DNA from: Glandiceps talaboti
Taxonomy: Eukaryota; Hemichordata; Enteropneusta; Spengelidae
Length of the DNA stretch: 64,000 nucleotides
Direction of reading: 5' to 3'
NCBI RefSeq assembly: GCF_964340395.1
Contig: NC_135555.1
Location: 27,864,725 to 27,928,724 of the forward strand
The position numbers and the translations under genes are program-made. Shown here one piece after another: positions 1 to 11,249 of the stretch. Below the pieces are notes generated by a model. That model worked only from the letters and a program-made list of their open reading frames with translations. It had not been told where the DNA came from and ran no database searches. How positions within the stretch are numbered: the first letter of the stretch is position 1; each line of letters begins with the position of its first letter.

Positions 1-285
1 AAGAACTTGATCAAGAACTTGTTCATGTTGACTTAAGTCACTCTTTTCAACTTTATTAAAGTCACTTAAGTCACTTTGTATCACTCATTTTTTTACACTG
101 ATATATATAATACAAAATATTTTTTTCAAGGTCCTCACTTTAAGTTTTTGAAACTCTTTTCAACTTCCTTCAAGTTAATTTTCAAGTTGTTTTCAAGATC
201 TTGTTCAAGAACTTGATCAAGAACTTGTTCATGTTGACTTAAGTCATTCTTTTCAACTTTATTAAAGTCATTTAAGTCATTTTAT
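1..285. repeat. 204-bp direct duplication of a Polinton gene end
   Basis: Positions 1-85 and 205-285 are near-identical, giving a duplication with a 204-bp period. Both copies contain short repeats of the type CTTGATCAAGAACTTG. On the minus strand these match the low-complexity 3' tail (47470-47660) of two genes in the other Polinton. The segment near 90-115 on the minus strand still resembles the start of the gene at 48411. Confidence 0.7.
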
Positions 286-764
286 TTAGGGCAAGTATGG
301 GTTGCAAAGTTAATGTTATTTAAAATAGTGACACCACCACTTGTCAATGCTAAAAGAGGACCATAACTGTATGCTAACTTTCCAGTAATTTGTTTGAATT
401 GGTTCGTAACAAGAAAATTGTTCTTCAAATCATCACTTAATTTATTCACATTATGCACTGGAAGCAAAAGTTCTTATAATATACTAAGCCCAATTAAAAC
501 TCCATTTACAATGTTGTCACTTACGAGAGAACTGTAAGTGCTTTCATATATCTTATAATATTTTTCAATTTCTTTGTCATTTGCTTTTGCTATATATTCA
601 AGAGTGAATTTTTTTCCCAAGAAAGCTTTCGATTGTCCAGCAGCAATGATACATAGTAATCTTTCTCTGTACTTAGTGATTAGAGACACGTGTTCTGGTG
701 TTGCTGTTACTGATGCTGGTGTTGATTCAACTGGCTGTAAAATTTCTGCCAACAACTGTTCCAT
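282..764 (-). pseudogene. Conserved Polinton protein of unknown function (remnant)
   Basis: Minus-strand homologue of the 206-residue protein at 46983-47603. The start is the ATG at 764 (MEQLLAEILQP). The frame is intact to about 474, then a frameshift near 470 moves the rest (LPVHNVNKLSDDLKNNF) to another frame that ends with a stop at 282-284. The short hydrophobic ORF just upstream (start at 857, MLINDILWLF) reads in frame into this gene here, whereas in the other copy it is separate. The function is unknown. The family recurs in animal Polintons near the packaging ATPase and capsid genes. Confidence 0.75.
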
Positions 765-858
765 TTTGTTATATAATATAAAGATATATTTTATTTTTTG
801 AAAATAGTAGATGATAACTAATGCAATGAATAACCATAAAATATCATTAATTAACATT

Positions 859-1457
859 ATACCAAATCTATACTATAAGGTTGTCTTAATCTAAACACTA
901 GTTTACTGTAAGGAATACTTTTTTAATTGTTTGATATACCAAATTAACTTCTTCTTTATTTATTCCATTCTAAAGTTTTCAATTATAACTTTCACATCAT
1001 TTTTACTTGGTGTGTAGTAAAGAACAAGCATTCCAATATTTTCTCGAAATGTCTTGGCGATACTCGTATATTGTTGTGTAAGTACCCATACGCTAATATT
1101 ATCATGACGAGCTTAAAATGCCAACTTTGTTAAAATGTTGACTCGAGATTTAACATCTTTTGTGAAAGCGCAGTCATCTAGTATGATTAGACTTTTTGTA
1201 TTTTTATAACAATCATACGCGAGTTCAATACTTTCATTTATTTTTTCTATGTTGCGAATTATTGTAATAATATCTGAGTCTTTGTAAATACATTTTTTAT
1301 CGTAAGCTTTATTGTTTATCAACGTTGGGCAGATTATGATTATATAATCGAAGACATTCTTGTAATGCATCTGTAACAGTTGCATAACAAACTCTGTTTT
1401 ACCCGAACACGTCAGAGCACTGATAAGCATATTGAAAGGGGGTTCAAGCAAGATCAT
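859..1457 (-). pseudogene. Packaging ATPase (A32/FtsK-like), broken
   Basis: Homologue of the intact ATPase at 46280-46879. The N-terminal half (1457 to 1113) is open and reads into the Walker A loop as TCSGKTEF and the Walker B strand as SLIILDDCAF. After about 1113 the frame is shifted, but the C-terminal signature (VWVLTQQ-like, then RENIGMLVLYYTPSK) is still visible down to about 860. By family this would be the DNA-packaging ATPase of a Polinton virion; the broken frame makes this copy inactive. Confidence 0.85.
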
Positions 1458-1470
1458 AATAAATTTATTA

Positions 1471-2140
1471 TTAATTCATAATAGATTTTAATTTAGATTC
1501 TTCAATATTAAGTATGGCATCACTTATGATGAAAATATTTGCGGGTCTGTAGCCTCTCGTTTAATTTCCAGTTGAACCCCATCTTTTGTATTCATGACCT
1601 TCAGCCCATTACCATGATACATATTATCCTTAAAATTTACTTCTATAAAAGTATAATCCCAACCATCCGTGTCTTCACTCACCAGGATTTGTTTAACGGG
1701 GGAAAGGGTAAGCTCCCATTCGATATGACTACCTAAGCTCGAAGGATATACGGCTCCGTGTCCATTCGTTATTGGATGCTTCTCAATTTTCTAAGATTTT
1801 CTGACTGATCTTTGTATGTTTGTACTAAGTTGTAACCTGTTAAATCCATAGGGATTTCACCCTCGGATTTTAAAACTATTCGACTGATCACATTGGCAGT
1901 CAAATTTTGAACGACAAAATTTTTATTATGACCTTCTAGTTTAAGATCAAAGACGAGATTTAATTTATCCGTTAGAACAATGGTGTCCTCTAATTTTGGA
2001 CATCTGATAAATAAAACTTCACCGGGTTTTGTACGATTTGGATTATACGTTACAACGTGGTGAGTTCGCTCTCCTTCTCCTTTACTACCGAGAGCATTTA
2101 GTTTTGAGTAATTACCTTGAAGTTCTTTACTGTAAGGTAT
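1471..2140 (-). pseudogene. Candidate major capsid protein remnant with internal deletion
   Basis: Homologue of the candidate major capsid gene at 44962-46206. The start codon has become ATA (2138-2140). The N-terminal beta-rich part (IRCPKLEDTIVL, then FVVQNLTAN) reads down to about 1830, and the C-terminal motif GNGLKVMNTKDGVQLEI is visible near 1600-1540. About half of the gene is missing: the frame jumps from the equivalent of the central part directly to the C-terminal sheet, and this copy is about 670 bp against 1245 bp in the other element. The terminal stop is at 1471-1473. Confidence 0.75.
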
Positions 2141-2189
2141 TTTCTTATAGCTATTATAATAATAAAAAAATATTATTTTTTTTATTTCT

Positions 2190-4634
2190 ATTCATAAAGG
2201 TACACTGCTATTGCAGTTGCCAACAACCATACATGCTCACCTATAAATCGTACTACTTGTCCTGCTGTTTTTAATACAAACGATACAATAGAGCCTATAA
2301 TACCCGGCAGTACCATCGCTGCTTTATTACCAAGCCATTTCAGTGCGTCTGCAACACGTTTAAAGACTGCTTTAACTGGACCACCAGTACCGGGCCCACC
2401 TCAACTAGTACCATTAGATTTGGTGGGTACTCCTATTGCAATAGTTATGGTAGTTATGACTAAACTGAGAGCTGTTGCCAATGAAACGATAGTAACTCCA
2501 TTACGTTTGAAAAGAATTGTTAGCTTATCTTTAATACTAAGTTCTGAGTCTTTGAGTACTTCTTTCAAAGCAGATATCTCGGCTAACTTATTGCGTTAAC
2601 TATTAGATTCTTTATTATATTTTAGGATATTAATCTGAAAAGTCTACCTAATTCCTTTTTTTCGTCTTGTGATAATTCTTCGATTTTTTGTCGGTTTTCT
2701 AATTCTTTTTTTTTCTATCATACAACTCTTCTAAACTCTTTACGCATGACTATGTATTCAGGATTGAGTTCATTCCATTCTTCAATTTTGTTTTCAACCT
2801 TAGCGATTTCATCTTTGTTACCTACAGTATCTCTGCTGAGATAGGCTTGATAGTCCCTTAAATAACCAACCATTGGTGGTGTGAGATCTCTAGTTTCAAG
2901 TTCATCCAAATTTAAAAGTGGAAGTTCTTGTTTAACAACATTTTTCGACGAAGTGTCTAAGAAAAGCCTATCAGCAGCTTCAGTACCAATTTTACCTTTT
3001 ATTGTACTATAAGCTAAAAGTTTACCATTTCTTGTAATTCGTTGATTTTTACCTCCCGTAAGGTGTGTCTGTGTGTCTGTCTGTCTGTCTGTCCATCTGT
3101 CTGTCTGTCTGTCTGTGTGTCTGTGTCATCATTTTCTAAAAATCGGCTGGCTCAATTGTAATGAAATTTGGGATTTGTAATCTTTAGGGTAATAGCTAGA
3201 CCTGATTAGGTTTTGAGACAGATCTGTTAATGTTTAATTAGAGAAATTTACATATTCATGAAATCAACTAATTACGCAATATCTTAGGACTGCATACTTC
3301 AATTTCAATATAATTTAGTATATTCGTTCAACATAACAACATACATTTGTCCTATAAAATTCGTTCATGTATCTTACAGCGTTAATGAATACTTTGCATA
3401 ATTAATTATTTTTGGTAATTAGGCTATATCTTAAGAATACATACTTCAAATTCATCATAATTTAGTACATACGTTAACCATAAGAGAACATATATGTCCT
3501 ATCAAGTTTGTTGATGCACCGTACAGTTTTAATGAATAATTTGCATAATTAATGATTTTCAGTAATTAGGCTATATCTTAAGAATACATACTTCAATTCC
3601 AATATAATTCAGTACGCACGTTAACCATAACAATCACATATGTCCTGTAAAGCTTGTTTGTGTACGTTTCAGTGTTAATGAATAATTTGCATAATTAATT
3701 ATTCTTGGTAATTAGGCTATATCTTACTACTGCATACTTCAATTTCAATATATTTCAGTACACATGTTAACAATAACAATCGCACATGTCCTGTAAAGCT
3801 GGTTGATGTACCTTTCAGTGTTAATGAATAATTTGCATAATTAATTATTCTTGGTAATTAGGCTTTATCTTAAGACTGCATACTTCAATGTCAATACAAT
3901 TCAGTACATACATTAACCATAAAAAATTGTGTATGTCCTATAAAGTCAGTTGATGTACCTTACAGTGTTAATGGATAATTTACATAATTAATGATTTTCA
4001 GTAATTAGGCTATATCTTAAGATTGAATACTTCAATTTCAATACAAATTAGTACATAATGTTAACCACAACAAAGCAGGTACGTCCTATAAAATTTGGTG
4101 CTATAGCATACAGTTTTTATGAAATATTTGCATAATTAATGATTTTACGTAACTACGTTGTATCTTAAAAATGCAAGCTTCAAATTTCGTATAATATGAT
4201 ACATATATCAACCATAATAATACGCACCTGTCCTATGAAGTTTGTTGCTACAACTTTTACCTTTAATGAGTATTTTGAATAATGAACGATATTCAGTAAT
4301 TAAGCAGTAACATACACTCTTACATACATTTACCTAAGAAAGCACACTTGTCCAATAACAAAGCCTGTTACCATTGTTGTTTTTTTTAATTTAATGAGTT
4401 ATTTGCATAATTAGTGATTCCATTACAGGAGGCATTCAGTTTAAATCTGGTTAGTTTAGTAAGTCTATCTATGGCAGAGCCTGCAGGACCTTCTATAAAT
4501 GATGTTTCTTGCTCCGTTGGCTCCAGCAAATCCAGCAAATCTTGTGAATACACCGGCATTTCATAGTCTTCACCAGGGTCTCCATAATATTTTTCCTTAA
4601 AAGGATCAATATCAAAAGGATCAAAGTCAGTCAT
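2190..4634 (-). pseudogene. Polinton membrane protein remnant, split by a repeat insertion
   Basis: The N-terminus starts at 4634 (MTDFDPFDIDPFKE) and matches the acidic start of the gene at 44152. The gene is then interrupted by a dispersed repeat (3052-4432). The middle part continues at about 3046-2718 (for example LAYSTIKGKIG and YLRDYQAYLSRD) and is missing from the other Polinton, so this decayed copy preserves a segment that the better copy lost. The C-terminal part (2580-2190) has two hydrophobic helices (VTIVSLATALSLVITT and LLATAIAVYLYE) flanking a short Gly-rich linker. It is probably a virion or membrane-associated protein; no enzymatic motif is seen. Confidence 0.7.
3052..4432. 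repeat. Dispersed repeat family 2 inserted in Polinton A
   Basis: Begins ACCTCCCGTAAGG followed by a GTCT/GTGT microsatellite (3066-3122). It continues as tandem units of about 120-145 bp, each with TTTGCATAATTAAT and TTAGGCTATATCTTA, and ends CATTACAGGAGGCATTC. The two ends are inverted relatives (CCTCCCGTAAGG against CCTCCTGTAATGG). Related copies occur at 33650-33960, 52500-52960, 53068-53860 and 55470-55985. It interrupts a Polinton gene, so it is younger than Polinton A. Confidence 0.7.
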
Positions 4635-4635
4635 C

Positions 4636-6375
4636 CTATATAAATACATAACTTAAAACTATTATCTCAACTAATATTCCAAGTGTTGAATATTCATGAA
4701 CAATGTCATGTTTTGAAGTCATGGTACTCATTTCAACTTGAGTTTCAATTTGATGTGGTCTGTCAAGCCGTTGGACTTGGTCATCATGACCTTCCATTTC
4801 CTTTAATGCTGTTTTTTTCACGTCATTATTTATGTTGTTATAACCGAACTTCATATCTTCTGTCGCCTGTTGTAAGAAATTGTTATAACCTGCCACATTC
4901 GTATTTAAATTTATGATAATTTTACTCGGGATTAACCATAAAGAAGGAGAAATGGCTAGATCTAACTTTACCCTTGTTGCATTGATTACATTTTGGTAAT
5001 GGGGTTATCCTTGTTTATTCCTCTTGTCTCGTCTTCCAGTAATGCAACCATTTTTTGTCTCATTTCTTGCCCGGCGCCACCAGGATTTGCTATACTTACT
5101 CGCATGTCTGCTTGTCTTCCTAACATACAATATACATAAGCCTCGATTGAGTCCTAAACCTGCTTGTGTGAAGCCTGTACTGTTTTTTAAAGCGAAGTAG
5201 TTGTACTGTTTATAGTTGGCATTTTGAAATTTATGCCAATGATAGCTCCTGCAGGCCTCATCTTCAGCCTAAGGTAATTCAACCATTGTAACTTGAAATT
5301 TATATTTGATTTCTTTTATATGTGCTTTACCTCCCCACCACTCATATCCGATACCTATACCATTGTTTCCTGCTTCGTCATATGTGAATCTGAAATCTGT
5401 GTTGTAATCTATGCCAAACTCATCGCATATTCTGTGATATGTCGGTACATCGTATAAATTATCAGCCTTACTAAATGTATCACTGTCAGGTAGTGGGCAA
5501 GACATTTCATTCAATATTCCTCTTACCGTAAAGTACCTGTGGAATCTAAAAAATGATTGAATTTGTTTAGGAATACTGTTGTTGTTGAGATGATCATTTA
5601 AACTAACTCCACAGCCAGCCAAAGCTATCCAAACAGCAAAATTTAACTGTTGGTCCCAGTAATGCATATTTGGTCCTTTCAACCATTTGTTGGCACTGCC
5701 TGCATTTTTATGAATTTATATATAGTCTTTGAATAAATCCCTCAGCTTTATAGTGAAGTTATCAGTTTCACTTACATAAACATCCATGTTGACTAGTGCG
5801 TTTCGTAAATCCACGGGTAACTGTTTATTAAATGGTTGATGTAGTGCATAATTAGCGTTCTTATTTTACGTAAATGGTTTTGGAAAATGATGCTCCAGTT
5901 CCAGCACCTTGGGACTTGGAGGTTGTTTCTTTGACTTTGACTTTAAGCTCTTTGGTAATCCTAACGACCACATTTTTTTTCGGGTTCTATATAAAACCTA
6001 CTTCTAAATTTCCATATTTATCTTGAAATATATGTCTGTTCCTAGTATCTTGTATTAATTTAAGAACCCAGTATTCATTCAAAAATCTAGCCTCTTGATT
6101 GTCTTCAGGGTCTGGAAATAGACCTATGAATTCAATATGTTAAAAAAAATTCTTTTTTTCAACTTCTTTACAAAAGGATAAAATCATTTGATAAAGGTGT
6201 GAGTCTTCCAATTTTATCCCTGGATTTACTATTAATAAATGCATATTATTTTTCTGAAGGTGTCCCATTCGAGCTCTACATTAAACCAAAGAAATCTTTG
6301 TACTTGTTTAAAAATTTGGTTATGTTTATGTTCTCAAACATGTCATCTTATTATATTATTTTTTTAATATTTTCA
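4636..6375 (-). pseudogene. Large Polinton structural-type protein (remnant)
   Basis: Minus-strand remnants of a protein of about 500 residues or more. From N to C terminus the visible pieces are a segment with FIGLFPDPEDNQEARF (about 6130-5880), LPVDLRNALVNMDVYVSETDNF (about 5810-5740), YWDQQLNFAVWIALAGCGVSL (about 5665-5600), DFRFTYDEAGNNGIGIGYEWWGG (about 5395-5330) and a C-terminal segment (VAGYNNFLQQATEDMKFGYNN) near 4890-4830. At least three frameshifts or stops separate them. Only the second half survives in the other element (43212-44105). The combination occurs in animal Polintons. It may be a virion protein ending in a membrane anchor, but I cannot assign a fold by eye. Confidence 0.7.
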
Positions 6376-7308
6376 ATCGTTCCCAAGAGTTAAATTTATT
6401 GTCATACCCTAACCATTTTACTAATGCGTATTCATGGCATGGCCTTTGACTTTTTTCTTGCGTAATATTTTTTCTCAACTTTATATTATTTGGTCATGTC
6501 AAGTGATAATTCTTGCTCATAAAATTTACCTTCGATGTCTTCACCCGATAATTTGTTTGATTTTGAAAAGTTCATGTGTGTAGTTTGGTAGATATCCTTT
6601 AGCAAACACGTTCTTGTATTTGGAAATTCTTACAGTATCACCAATATTAAACTTAGGAGTCCAATAAACAGTGAGATAAGCACCGTACAAATTATACCAA
6701 ACGATGTTTTCATTCTTTGGTAGTGATGCTTCCTTCGGAGTCATGTGGATTGAATTGTGGTAACTATTGTTATAACCGTCCACTAAACGATCTAGTACAT
6801 CAACCCAGTGTCTAGTCTGTTTATCAGTAAAGTATTTATACATACGTGATTTAAGTGTCCTGTTGAAGCGCTCAACAACCGATGCTTTTTTATCGGATCG
6901 TGTACTAAACCACTCAATTTCACGTTTTTCAAAAAGCTCCTTAACATGCTTGTTGTAGAATTCCCGACCTTCATCAAATTGAATTTTACTCGGTTCACAG
7001 TCTTTGAAAATTAACTCAAAGGAGTCAGCCATTTCAATACCACGTTTTGATTTGAGTGGTACCGCCCAGGCATACTTCGATAACACATTGATAACAGTCA
7101 AGATGTAACGATAATTCTTGTCATTAGTCATCTCCACAATGTCAGATTGGCACTGGTCATCAATTCCATAAACAATTACTTTGTGGTAGGAGAACTTTTT
7201 AATCGCTGGTTTGTGCATATAGTGTAAACTTCTTGTTGATCCAACCATTGTTTCAATTCCTTATATTTTATTTTTTTATTGTCGCCACAATTTTGTGATG
7301 CCGCTATA

Positions 7309-10223
7309 CAGTCAGATAGTTAGCACAGTAGGGAGTCATACAAAGCAAACAGAGATAAGCAGCCGTTTGGTTTTGAATGCCTCATTTGCATACAAGTCAA
7401 TTTTTTCACGAGATTGTCAAGGACATTCAGAGGTTTCCATTGATGTATTTTTTGTGTGATATTACTTTAAAATAACTAGGTTCTTGTCGATTCATAAAAT
7501 CATGTATTGTTACACCACCATGAGCTCCACAAAATGTATTACTTTTTCATGTTTCCATGTACTCAGCTATTGCAAACTGCCCACATAGTTAGAGGAACAC
7601 TTCAACTACATTACCTATGAATGTCAATTCATTAAAGTGTGTGCGAGGGTCGTGTCCCACCTTTTTAGGTAGCAGTGCAGAGAGGTCACACTGTATCAAT
7701 GAGTTTTCAGTGGTGGTGGGTGTTACATAACAGCCACATTGGGGTCATCTCTGGTCATTTACTAAAGATTCTATTCTACTGCACACTTACAGTCAATATC
7801 ATTTGTCCATGGTCGAGTTGTAGTTTCCCTTTTTTATATTATACAATTTCAACATTTTTATCAACAATCTGTATAGGAATCAGGAGGGGTAAATGAGAAA
7901 CTCTTGGAATCACACTTAGTCAGTGTTGTGCACGTTTTTCTTCAATCCTTTACACAGTAATATAACCTGGGACAAATGTTTGCGCATACTTCCACTTCAC
8001 AGAGTATAGCTGTATTTTGTACTGTTTGACATAATATTTAACTTAAAAGGGGACTACTAAAGTGACCATAATAGGTGTGAATGGGGTTTGTAAGAAGGAT
8101 TTTGAAAGTATCAAAAAGTGTGTAAAGATTTTGGTACAATTTGAATGATTAATAGTTGTTTATTCATCTTTTAATTTTGTGTCATTTATTGAGTTACAAT
8201 CATGAACTTGGTATGTTTTATACGTTATTTTGACTTTTTCCAAACATTTCATTCCAAGCTGAGCTAAAGTAAAAAGACATCCAACTCTAAAGCAGAATGC
8301 ATACACAAGTATATCACATAAGGAAATACACATGTTTTACTTATAAACACTTGTTTATTTTTTAAATATATATTTTTAAAATCAATATTTACATATTATG
8401 TAATCTCTAACTGCTCTTCATCACCATCTATGTTAATTTCTTCCAACACATTCTCTGGCCAATCCAATGAGAATGGGGTTTGTAACAAGGATTTTAAAGT
8501 ACCAAAATCTGAGAATATGTCTGACTGAATATATATTTCCTTGTGGCCAATCTTGAAAACTTTAATAATCTTACGATTTGCTTTACCCGTCTTCGTGATT
8601 GGTACAATAGTACCGTTGAAATAGAAAAACTTGCCATGTTTCATTATAACAAAAGAACATAAACATATTACACACAAGGTTGATATTTTGTTTTGAGAAA
8701 TAATACAATTAAACTCCAATTACTTGTAATTGTATCAGAACAATGGCAAATAGCAAACCCATATTAATAATCATATAACTTCTACCTTCTTTATCACATT
8801 TTTTGTTGTTTGTAATGTTAAACTTTGTATGGTTTTGTTTTATTTGGCTTTTTTATGTATGGGATCGAGTGTATCACCCAAAACAAGTTTTAAAATAAAT
8901 GAAATAATCATCACAATTAAATAATAATATATAATAATGATGATGATGATGATAATAGACCTCAGCATTTCAGTCATTAATACACAATACAATAGCTCCC
9001 TTATTCTAATATACGCAAGTACAGTTAAACCCACTTTCACTTGAATTTTTTACTTACACTTATGTATAATCGCAACCTATAAAGTATTAGTTAGGTTTGC
9101 ATGTACAGCCTGAGTACTTGGAATGTCAAAGTTACACGACATGAACAGCAACTGTTGGATATCCAATGTACATGCTTCTCTTTTTCTAAAACAAAACTAC
9201 AATAGCTACAAATGTCCTAATACTAACAGCAAGAAGGAAATGTTTGAACATTGACCACTGCATTGAGTTTTCAAATAATTATGTACATTGGAGCTAATAC
9301 TTCCATGGTACAACGTAACACTTGATTGTACCGTGTGCTTTCGAGGCATGCCAGGCTTTGAAAACCAGAACATCATTCGTGTCGTACTGATACAAAAATT
9401 CCACACCGATCACAGTTATTGTTACTCCACTTATAAGTGCAATCTCACTTTTACCCGTCACTTACCAGTTTCACGGGAAGAGCTGTGTAATTTTCGGTTG
9501 ACCCGTCTTCCTTTCAAGATCGCTTGGACTGGCTGGTTCCCGCAATAATAATGCATGGCCATAACAACCTCATTCATGTAGTGTTTTAAATAAAGCTTAT
9601 AATTACAACCGTAACGCATTTGATTACACAAATGTATATTAAGTAGACCATTTTTGTAAAAGTGCTCATCAAGTATTTCTTTGGTACGATTTCTTTCACT
9701 AACCCTTTAACCTCGACAACAGATATAAACTTGTAATTTCAACAGTTTGAACGAGTCAGCGTATGACGTCATAAAATAACAAGGTTGACCTAGTTAACGC
9801 GTCCGCTTCTAGTGCTCGGCTTGCGACGGAGGGTCGATTTCGCCATCGATTTTCTCCGTTGTTTCGAGCCCCAGATACAGGAGACTTTACAGTTCTGTTT
9901 TTGAAGACATGTAAAAATGGAATTTGAACTTTTTTATTGTATTTTTTGTGCGTGAAACATAGGTCCTCCATCCGAACTCGTGATAGCAGAATCACATTTT
10001 CTAAAGACTGTTACGGTAAAACTTCGTGAAAAATTCGACACATGAAGAAGGTACTATTGTAAATATATTGTGAAAGTTTTGAGCTGGTATCTCTCTTAGA
10101 AATATCAAAAATGCTCTTTTGAAATCTTTGAGTTTAGCGTGAGTGAGCGTTCACTGTGGCGGTTATTTTCAAATTAATTCGTTTGATCTTGCCGGCCATT
10201 TCCGCAGGCTAGCGATCCGACTG
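7309..10223. mobile_element. 2.9-kb non-autonomous DNA transposon, CAGTCGGAT-type ends, 4-bp duplication
   Basis: The left end reads CAGTCAGATAGTTAGCAC. The right end, read inward on the minus strand, is CAGTCGGATCGCTAGCC. The flanks are TATA (7305-7308) and TATA (10224-10227). Removing the element and one TATA restores the integrase reading found at the same place in the other Polinton, so the boundaries are exact. Inside I see no transposase-like ORF. The longest open frame (8396-8719, minus, 107 codons) is not recognised. The ends resemble those of the element at 21995-26322. Confidence 0.8.
9785..9845 (+). other. tRNA-like segment with pol III A- and B-box resemblance
   Basis: TAGTTAACGCG resembles an A box and GGGTCGATTTCGCC resembles a B box about 35 bases later, the spacing of a tRNA-derived SINE head. 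A full cloverleaf was not established by eye. It lies inside the 2.9-kb TIR element. Confidence 0.25.
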
Positions 10224-10289
10224 TATATGCTAAATCAGAATTGTAATACAAGTCTCGCAGATACTGGTCCATACTAGCAAGGTGGTATA

Positions 10290-10670
10290 TTATATTATTC
10301 TGAATAACCATTCAGTTTGTAATACTTCTTGGATAAATTCCTGAGGTGTTTCAGTGTATACATTTGCCTGCGTGTATGTTAATAATTCCTTGAAATGTTG
10401 ATATTGTAACTTCAAAGATGCTACTTTGTCTGATAGCTTTAGGTTTTGGTTGACAACTGTAATGACTATTGGAATAGCAGCTAATGCACTGATAAAAACT
10501 GGTAACGCGGGAACTGCAGCTAATGTGCCAGCTCCTGAAACAATTCCACTAGTAATGAGTATCGCTTTATTGACACGACTTAACAATTTGTAAGAGCGTC
10601 TATATGCACTACATACTCGTGTGAGGTAATCAATCAAATCCTGTATCGTTTTAATATTTTGATCAATCAT
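10290..10670 (-). pseudogene. Two-helix membrane protein (remnant, C-terminally truncated)
   Basis: Homologue of 41920-42414. It starts MIDQNIKTIQDLIDYL and has an amphipathic N-terminal helix, two adjacent hydrophobic stretches (ILITSGIVSGAGTLAAVPA and VFISALAAIPIVITVV), then a polar coiled-coil-like tail. The frame ends at 10290 after TEWLFRII, about 45 residues short of the other copy. Its start overlaps the end of the upstream gene by 8 bp (10663-10670). The architecture recalls small two-transmembrane proteins seen in animal Polintons; function unknown. Confidence 0.65.
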
Positions 10671-11070
10671 TTTTCAAGATATCTATAGATGTATCACTTA
10701 TATATGTATGTATATTATTTTTATAAGATTTGATGATTAAAGTGGAATGAAAAGTTATTTTTGAATAACGATGATCAAAGACCTCAAAACCAATAGTGAC
10801 TTTCATCATTTTTTCAGTACGAAATAATCGAGATACAGATGCTGGTATAATTTGCTTGTTTATAACGAATGTTGAATGAGATATTTTAGTTTTATCATTG
10901 AATTTTATATTAAAATTAACTATTGATCTCTCGTTGATATCCTTAGAAATACCACCGGAGTCTACAAAATGTTGAATGTGATAAGTTCCTGGGTGTATAA
11001 AGTAATAGTTTCTACTACTATCAAATATTACTTTATCCGTGTTTATTATATGAGAAAATTCATTTACCAA
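10663..11070 (-). CDS. Beta-rich protein, possible single jelly-roll (Polinton A copy)
   Basis: An open frame of 135 codons matching 41536-41892 of the other element over its whole length, with an extended C-terminus (TSIDILKND). Alternating hydrophobic strands (YYFIHPGTYHIQHF, IVNFNIKF, SHSTFVINKQIIPASVSRLF, KITFHSTLIIK) suggest an all-beta fold such as a C1q/TNF-like jelly-roll, which would suit a spike or minor capsid protein. This is an inference from strand pattern only. It is one of the few frames of Polinton A still open, but its upstream neighbour is broken and it may be the 3' part of one longer gene. Expression from this decayed copy is unlikely. Confidence 0.5.
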   Translation of the reverse strand: MVNEFSHIINTDKVIFDSSRNYYFIHPGTYHIQHFVDSGGISKDINERSIVNFNIKFNDKTKISHSTFVINKQIIPASVSRLFRTEKMMKVTIGFEVFDHRYSKITFHSTLIIKSYKNNIHTYISDTSIDILKND

Positions 11071-11249
11071 TAGTCTAACAATTCTTTTATGGTCTAATTC
11101 AATTATTGCAATTTCTTCCGTTGTTACAGGTTTTAACTTGAACTCTCATATTCTAAGTGATATTTAACACCTGTAATTGGTTTCATGGATTTAAAATCCC
11201 TAAGATCATTGAGAGACAAACTTAATGATTTGTTCATTGTATATATTTA

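Larger units (their letters stand above)
6400..10272 (-). pseudogene. DDE integrase (rve family) with chromodomain, split by a TIR element
   Basis: The start codon is at 10272 (MDQYLRDLYYNSDLAY). The gene is cut after about 15 codons by the element at 7309-10223 and resumes at 7304. The catalytic core is open at 7248-6541: DIVEM holds the first Asp, FDEGREF the second, and ASVVERFNRT the Glu. After the core come NIGDTVRISKYKN (SH3-like tail) and, out of frame near 6470-6400, a chromodomain-like LVKWLGYDNKFNSW. This copy therefore keeps the C-terminal region that was deleted from the integrase of the other Polinton. It would integrate element DNA with 6-bp target duplications; here it is dead. 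Confidence 0.88.

Noticed and set aside
8396-8719. 107-codon minus-strand ORF inside the 2.9-kb TIR element
   Set aside because: No recognisable domain, isolated, and no transposase features; retained only as a note, not called as a gene.
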